From Levilactobacillus bambusae (lineage in GTDB: Bacteria; Bacillota; Bacilli; Lactobacillales; Lactobacillaceae): 64,000 nucleotides of DNA. Made by a program: the position numbers and the translations under genes. Positions 58,456 through 64,000 of this stretch are shown piece after piece (position 1 is the first letter of the stretch; every line of letters begins with the position of its first letter). Where the stretch lies: the NCBI RefSeq assembly GCF_003124125.1, contig NZ_QCXQ01000002.1:583070-647069 (forward strand). Reading direction: 5' to 3'. The notes below the pieces were generated by a model. That model saw only the letters and a program-made list of their open reading frames with translations. It ran no database searches and was not told where the DNA came from.

Positions 58456-58791
58456 ATGGATTATTTAAACCCTAACGTTCCACTCGACTACTACCACGAT
58501 AATTGCCCCACCCTCATGGCGTTGAAACTGGTTAACCAAAAGTGGAAACTCCCCATTCTATGGCAGATTGGCCTTCACCAGGAGCTACATTATAACCAGC
58601 TCAAACGACAATTAATCGGAATTACTAATACGATGCTCGCCAAAAGCTTAAGGGAATTAGACGGTGACGGCCTAGTTTTACGCCACCAATTCGATACAAC
58701 TCCGCCAACGGTCACCTATGCACTAACGGACCAAGGGAAGCAGCTTCTGATCACGTTAGAAGGTTTACGTGAGTTTGGGGAAATCGGTTAG
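58456..58791 (+). CDS. HxlR family regulator
   Basis: A 111-residue HxlR winged-helix protein: KLVNQKWKLPILWQIGLH, LHYNQLKRQLIGITNTMLAKSL and VTYALTDQGKQLLITLE. It keeps one Cys (DNCPTLMALKL) before the first helix, in the position of redox-sensing Cys in YodB/HypR-like relatives. It is divergent from the nitroreductase. Confidence 0.9.
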   Translation: MDYLNPNVPLDYYHDNCPTLMALKLVNQKWKLPILWQIGLHQELHYNQLKRQLIGITNTMLAKSLRELDGDGLVLRHQFDTTPPTVTYALTDQGKQLLITLEGLREFGEIG

Positions 58792-58801
58792 ATAACACAC
58801 A

Positions 58802-61800
58802 CTAATCGTTTGATGCCTCATCATCTCGTTTCCGATCAACACCCAATCCTAACAAACCGACAAATACTAGCCCAAGTACTGCTAAACCAATTGGTTCAAC
58901 CGCACGATTAAATCGTTCACCCGTTTGTGGGAGAGTTTGTTGATTCACCTTCTGATGGGTAGTTGTAGACCGTTCATGACGTGCAGTTACACGTGGACTC
59001 GTCCGGTTAACTGAAGATTTAGTAACCTCATGGGCCATCGGCTGACTCGCATTTGAGTGAGCATCGTGACTAGTTTGCCCCGACTGACTCGGATCCATTG
59101 ATGATCCGGTTGGATGATCCCCATGATTATTAGGTTGACTTGGTTGCGTGGGGATTGTTGGTTCCACGTTATTGCCATTGCCAGACTGTCCCGGTGTATG
59201 CGACTTTTCCTTTACCATAACCGTCACAATATCCTCAACAACGTTTCCTTGACTATCGGTATAACGATAAACGATATCGTAATGTCCAGGTACATTGGAA
59301 TTAACCGTCCCTGACACTGATACTTGATCAAATGAAACTGGCTTTCCGTTCGCATCCGTGGCCCCCACAAAATTATCCTTAGGGTTCCAAGCCGATCCAG
59401 AGTTAATCGTTGAGTTTTTCCCCGTCACTGAGGCCTGAGAAGCGATCACATGTACCGTAATTGTCTTTGAAACCGTCTTACCAAAAGCATCCATGTAACT
59501 GTACGTTATTTGATAATCACCTGGGCGACCAGTATTCACAACTCCGCTCACTTTAACCTTGGAAAAATCAATTGGGTTCCCGTTAGCATCCGTGGCATTA
59601 GTAAAGTTGTCACTAGCCTTCCAGTTGGTATCCGGTCCCGCAATTAAGGTCGAATCATGGGCTGAAATAGTGGTTTGATCATCCGTTGGTGGTGTGACCA
59701 CCGGTTTTTTGACGGTAACCGTTACCGTTTTGGTCACAACGTTTCCGGCCGCATCCGTATAAGTGTACGTCACGTCATAGTTCCCCGCCTTAGCGGTGTT
59801 CACGTCCCCGCTAACTTTAACCTTGGAAAAATCAACAGAATTCCCGTTCTCATCAATAGCGCCATCGAAGTTATCTTGAGCGTTCCATGTGGAACCAGCA
59901 TCAATAGTACTATCATGATCAAAAATATTAGCCTTAGAATTGATGACTTGTACGATAATCGTAGCAGAATGAGTTTCTCCCCGCGAATCGGTATAAGTAT
60001 AGGTTACCTGATAGCTGCCAGATTTGGTTGTATCTACTGATCCACTAACCTTAACCTTCGCAAAATCAACCGGGTTACCATTTTCATCAGTTGCGCCATT
60101 AAAGTTATCTTTGGCATTCCATACAGTATCTGGACCCGCAACCAGCGTTGAATCATGGGCCGTCACACTGCCCTTATCCGCAGACTGACCGACAGTTACC
60201 GTCACTGTCTTTGTGATCGTCTTGCCGGTGGCATCTTGATAACTATAGGTGACTTGGTACTGACCTGCCTTGGACGTATTAACCGACCCGCTGACCGTTA
60301 CATCATCAAACGAAATAGGATTTCCCTCTGCATCAATGGCGCCATCAAAGTTATCCTGTGCGTTCCACGTGGAACCATTCGCAATCTGGCTATCGTGACC
60401 ATAGATGTTGGCTTTAGAAGCTAAGACGGTAACGGTAAAGGTCTTAGTCACAGTATTTCCAGCTGAATCAACGTAGGTATACGTAATCTCATAGTTACCG
60501 GGAACATTAGTGTTGACCGAACCCGAAACTGACGTTAAATTGCTCAAACTAATTTGATTACCGTTAGCATCCGTTGCACCATCAAAGTTATCCGCTATGT
60601 TCCACGTGGAACCAGCTGATACGGTACTATCATGCCCATAAATGTTCGCTAGTGATCCCTTCACGATAACGGTAACTGTTGTCGTATGCTGAATTCCTCG
60701 TCCGTCGGTATACGTGTAAGTTACGTTATACGTTCCTGGTGTGGACGGGTCAACCGTCCCCGATACCGTAATATCACTAGAACTTAGATCAACGGGGTTG
60801 CCGTTTTCATCATAGACAGCCGTTAAGTTATCCTCTGGGTTCCATGTTCCGTTAGGACCAGCAACAATGGTTGAATCATGCCCGGTAATCCTCCCTTTAT
60901 CAACCGTTTCATCGACCGTTACTTGAACGGTTTTTGAAACGGTCTCACCCGTACTATCCGTATAGGAATAGGTAACGTAATATGTTCCAGCCTGAGTGGT
61001 ATCAATGGTAGACAGGATCGTTCCATTCGCATCCTTAATGGTTGTTGACGTTAAATTACCGTAAGAAACGTTATTACCGTTTTCATCAACGGCACCATCG
61101 AAGTTATCCTGCGGATTCCACGTAGAACCATTTGCAATTTCACTATTATGCGCATAAATGTTACTCCGAGAATCAAGGATCGTGACCGTAATCGTCTTAG
61201 TTACAGTCTTCCCGCTAGCATCCACAAAACTATACGTAATATTGTAAGTTCCCGCCTTGGATGAATCCACATCTCCAGTGACCGTTACATCCGAAAAATC
61301 AACGGGATTACCATTGGCGTCCACAGCACCATCAAAATTATCTTCACTGCTCCACTCTGATCCAATCCCTAGCGTACTATTATGAGCATAAATATTTGAC
61401 CGTGAATTAGCCACGGTAACCGTAATCTGCTTAGACACTGAATTACCATTAGCGTCCGTGTAAGTATACGTCACTGTATAGGTCCCTGCAGTTTTAGGAT
61501 CAACAGAACCATTTACCGTGATTTGGCTAAAATCAACGGGATCTCCGTCCACATCAGTTGCACCGTCAAAGTTATCCTCTGGCGACCACGTTGAACCAAC
61601 TGGGATTTGACTATTATGAGCATAAATATTGATTTGTGATTCACCCACGGTTACCGTTATGGTCTTTGAAACGGGGTTGCCAGAGACATCGGTAAAACTG
61701 TAAGTAATCTGATATTCCCCCGCTTTTGATGTATCCACCGATCCCGAAACGGTAACGTTACTAAACGATACCGCATTGCCGTTAGCATCTGTTGCGCCGT

Positions 61801-64000
61801 CAAAGTTATCTTCCGGCGACCACGTTGAACCGCTCTCGATCTCGCTATTATGAGCATAAATATTCGCCTGAGAATTCGAAACGGTAACGGTGTAGGACTT
61901 AGTAATCACGTTGCCGACTCCATCCGTATAGGTATAGGTAACCGTATAATTACCCGCTACCTTCGGATTAACGTTATTCGTAGATGAGATTAAGGAAGGG
62001 TTAATGGCGTTCCCATTCATATCGGTTGCACCATCCAAGTTATCTTGGGGTGACCATGCGGATCCGTTAGCAATCGTTGAATTATGGCCGTAAATGTTTG
62101 CCTTAGACTGAACAACGTGAACAGTAACCGTCTTGGTAATGGTATTACCAGCAGGATCCTTATAGCTATAAGTAACCTTATAATCTCCCGCAACTTTAAC
62201 GTTCGGGGTTCCCGTAGTATAGGTAACCTTAATGTTTGATAGTGGAATTGAATTCCCGTATTGATCGGTAGCACCATCAAAATTATCCTGAGCATTCCAC
62301 GCGGGGGTATTCGGTCCCATAATAACGGTTGAGTCGTGCCCGTTAATAACCGTATTATCAACCGCTAAGACGTAAGTATCAGCCATTGAACTATTATACA
62401 AACTCATTAGTTGCCCCGATGTATACGTGGCATTTCCTTGTGGTGCCGTTTCTGTTCCACCTGCAACTGCGCGCCACTGATTCAATGTTCCAGGGACATG
62501 AGGCTCCGGCAAGCCCGCATCAGAAATCCGGGTGTTCGCTCCCAGTTTTAAAACTCGTAGGCCGCTACATTCAACCAGCATCCCCGTTCCAATTGGTACG
62601 TTGCCCATATTGAAGTTTGAAATATCTAGCCGGGTCAAACTATTGTCCCCATTAAACATAAACGTCATATCAGTAACTTTGCTGGTGTTGAAACTGGAAA
62701 CGTTCACCGTCTTTAAATTATGCGCCGTGTAGAACATCCAGTGCATGTTGGTCACGTTGCTTGTATCAAAATTGGATAGATCTAGCGACGTTACACCAGT
62801 CCCACTAAACATTTGGCCCATATTAGTTACTTTACTGGTGTTGAAGTTCGAAACGTTAAGGCTTTTTAGTGACGTTGTATTTTCAAACATGTGCTGCATC
62901 GTTGTTACGTTACTCGTATCAAAGCTGGAAACATCCAGGTTAGTGTAACTTGAAGTTTGCGGGTTAAAAAACATGTACGACATATCCGTTACTTTGCTGG
63001 TGTTAAAGTTGGAAATATTTAACGTTTTTAACGATGAGTTACCGTAAAACATGCTTTGCATGGTCGTAACATTACTCGTATCAAAACTGGATAGATCCAA
63101 ACTAGTAAGTGAACTATCCGACAAAAACATGTTGGACATATTCGTAACGTTATTGGAGTTCAACTGGGTCGACCCATTGATTGCCGTTAACTGCGTCATC
63201 CCACTAAATAAGTAGGAAGAGTTCGGTGGCAAAGTAACGGCCCCCTCAATACTAATTTGGGTAATTGTGGTCTTATATTTCTGCCACTGCGAATGATCCC
63301 CATTTAGCGTCCCAGCCTGAAAGTGAAGAACATTATTACTGTCAATGTTCCAAATGACTGAACCGTCCTGCCCGCTAGCCACGTCAGCTGCCTTGGGCCG
63401 ATTTGTGACCGTTTTTTTCACAATTTCCTTATCCGCAGCTGTGGTAGATCCCTTGCTACTAGCAGAATTGACCCCATTCACCTGAGAGACAGGTTGGGGA
63501 GCCACTGAGGATCCAGCTGAACTAGCGGAAATCGACTTGGTGTTGGATACCGAGTTTGTCTCACTATTCGAAGCCGAACTAGAATTACCCGCTGACTTAG
63601 TCGGACTAGTTACAGCCTGCGAACTCGGTGCCTCACTAGCAGAGGATGGCGTTGTTAATGCCGGGTTAAAGGCTCCAGACGTCGTAGAATTACTATTGGT
63701 CGAATGGTTAGTAGTTGCGGTCCCTTTTACTTGAGCAGAGGATCCTGCCGAACTAGCCGATTTAGTTTGACTAGATGCCGACTCTGACTGAGGGACCGAG
63801 CTGGCTGACTTAACTGCTGCTGACGAGGAAGCCACCGTACTCTTCTTGGTTGACGATGAAGAAACCGCTGATGAACTGGCCGAGCTCGTCGGGGTGGTAG
63901 CTGATTGTGAGGATGTACTGCTGGCTGTAGCACTTGTTGAGCTAGCCGGCTTTAACGTCACGGTTTTTTCTGCCGATGATGCGGGGGTGGTTGCTCCCGA
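58802..64000 (-). CDS. Giant LPQTG-anchored adhesin: BspA-type repeats plus 13 Ig-like repeats (5' end beyond window)
   Basis: The frame is open to the window edge, so the signal peptide is not seen. From the N-terminal side: a Ser/Thr/Ala-rich stalk of about 200 residues, about nine BspA/DUF285 leucine-rich repeats (pattern LDLSNFDTSNVTNMHWMF), then 13 repeats of about 80 residues starting (N/H)IYxHxS and holding W(N/S)PxDNFDGATDxNGN and VTYTYTDxxGNxxTKTxTVTV, each a bacterial Ig-like fold. A Pro/His linker, LPQTG, a hydrophobic helix and RKRDDEASND complete the sortase signal. It probably binds host or plant surfaces. Confidence 0.93.
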   Translation of the reverse strand, partial: SGATTPASSAEKTVTLKPASSTSATASSTSSQSATTPTSSASSSAVSSSSTKKSTVASSSAAVKSASSVPQSESASSQTKSASSAGSSAQVKGTATTNHSTNSNSTTSGAFNPALTTPSSASEAPSSQAVTSPTKSAGNSSSASNSETNSVSNTKSISASSAGSSVAPQPVSQVNGVNSASSKGSTTAADKEIVKKTVTNRPKAADVASGQDGSVIWNIDSNNVLHFQAGTLNGDHSQWQKYKTTITQISIEGAVTLPPNSSYLFSGMTQLTAINGSTQLNSNNVTNMSNMFLSDSSLTSLDLSSFDTSNVTTMQSMFYGNSSLKTLNISNFNTSKVTDMSYMFFNPQTSSYTNLDVSSFDTSNVTTMQHMFENTTSLKSLNVSNFNTSKVTNMGQMFSGTGVTSLDLSNFDTSNVTNMHWMFYTAHNLKTVNVSSFNTSKVTDMTFMFNGDNSLTRLDISNFNMGNVPIGTGMLVECSGLRVLKLGANTRISDAGLPEPHVPGTLNQWRAVAGGTETAPQGNATYTSGQLMSLYNSSMADTYVLAVDNTVINGHDSTVIMGPNTPAWNAQDNFDGATDQYGNSIPLSNIKVTYTTGTPNVKVAGDYKVTYSYKDPAGNTITKTVTVHVVQSKANIYGHNSTIANGSAWSPQDNLDGATDMNGNAINPSLISSTNNVNPKVAGNYTVTYTYTDGVGNVITKSYTVTVSNSQANIYAHNSEIESGSTWSPEDNFDGATDANGNAVSFSNVTVSGSVDTSKAGEYQITYSFTDVSGNPVSKTITVTVGESQINIYAHNSQIPVGSTWSPEDNFDGATDVDGDPVDFSQITVNGSVDPKTAGTYTVTYTYTDANGNSVSKQITVTVANSRSNIYAHNSTLGIGSEWSSEDNFDGAVDANGNPVDFSDVTVTGDVDSSKAGTYNITYSFVDASGKTVTKTITVTILDSRSNIYAHNSEIANGSTWNPQDNFDGAVDENGNNVSYGNLTSTTIKDANGTILSTIDTTQAGTYYVTYSYTDSTGETVSKTVQVTVDETVDKGRITGHDSTIVAGPNGTWNPEDNLTAVYDENGNPVDLSSSDITVSGTVDPSTPGTYNVTYTYTDGRGIQHTTTVTVIVKGSLANIYGHDSTVSAGSTWNIADNFDGATDANGNQISLSNLTSVSGSVNTNVPGNYEITYTYVDSAGNTVTKTFTVTVLASKANIYGHDSQIANGSTWNAQDNFDGAIDAEGNPISFDDVTVSGSVNTSKAGQYQVTYSYQDATGKTITKTVTVTVGQSADKGSVTAHDSTLVAGPDTVWNAKDNFNGATDENGNPVDFAKVKVSGSVDTTKSGSYQVTYTYTDSRGETHSATIIVQVINSKANIFDHDSTIDAGSTWNAQDNFDGAIDENGNSVDFSKVKVSGDVNTAKAGNYDVTYTYTDAAGNVVTKTVTVTVKKPVVTPPTDDQTTISAHDSTLIAGPDTNWKASDNFTNATDANGNPIDFSKVKVSGVVNTGRPGDYQITYSYMDAFGKTVSKTITVHVIASQASVTGKNSTINSGSAWNPKDNFVGATDANGKPVSFDQVSVSGTVNSNVPGHYDIVYRYTDSQGNVVEDIVTVMVKEKSHTPGQSGNGNNVEPTIPTQPSQPNNHGDHPTGSSMDPSQSGQTSHDAHSNASQPMAHEVTKSSVNRTSPRVTARHERSTTTHQKVNQQTLPQTGERFNRAVEPIGLAVLGLVFVGLLGLGVDRKRDDEASND

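Noticed and set aside
59675-62948. Several plus-strand frames across the adhesin gene
   Set aside because: They are opposite-strand shadows of the Ig-like repeats and share the same periodicity; none has a start signal.

Overview
The window is a chromosomal segment of a low-to-mid GC Gram-positive bacterium, most likely a Lactobacillaceae member of the Levilactobacillus/Secundilactobacillus type. This placement is inferred from strong Shine-Dalgarno sites with frequent TTG starts, lipobox lipoproteins, an LPQTG-anchored surface protein, a T-box, a PyrR attenuator, CadD transporters and a GH36 alpha-galactosidase of lactobacillar length. No rRNA, tRNA, CRISPR array, prophage or intact insertion sequence was seen.

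Layout. 0-8 kb: a polysaccharide deacetylase lipoprotein, a TSUP exporter, a DUF1304 protein, a BMP-type nucleoside ABC importer operon preceded by three PurBox-like sites, and a CadD protein. 8-16 kb: htpX-lemA, then redox enzymes paired with HxlR and TetR regulators, including one gene broken by an in-frame stop, and an acyltransferase. 16-24 kb: small membrane-protein and regulator genes, the alpha-galactosidase, HicAB with a toxin remnant beside it, an SDR/MerR pair, and an orphan peptide-binding lipoprotein behind a Cys-rich leader peptide and terminator. 24-36 kb: a HelD-like helicase, a tandem-repeat block, a DJ-1 protein, a stop-broken esterase with TetR, an unrecognised membrane protein, a TetM-like GTPase, YaaA, GNAT and a Crp/Fnr regulator facing an EF-hand-loop protein. 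36-46 kb: a candidate small RNA, an NlpC/P60 hydrolase, a T-box (specifier read as TGG, Trp) upstream of a second orphan peptide-binding protein, a degenerate tyrosine recombinase, and a 'phosphonate-type' ABC importer with a 5'-nucleotidase. 46-58 kb: a PyrR-type attenuator, a ClC channel, CadD with a CzrA-like sensor, a cation/H+ antiporter, YefM-YoeB, an MFS permease, and further regulator-enzyme pairs. 58.8 kb to the edge: the 3' part of a very large BspA/Ig-repeat surface adhesin.

Themes. Many loci are a catabolic or redox enzyme next to its own small regulator, several with a visible inverted-repeat operator. Two nucleotide-salvage systems carry nucleotide-type control signals: PurBox-like sites at the BMP importer, and a PyrR attenuator at the phn-like importer plus nucleotidase. 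Two orphan peptide-binding proteins appear to be wired to different amino acids by different RNA mechanisms. The intergenic regions hold a repeated family of nested hairpins whose arms covary, and several copies of a ParB parS-type 16-bp palindrome.

All family names are from reading the translated sequence; no database search was run.
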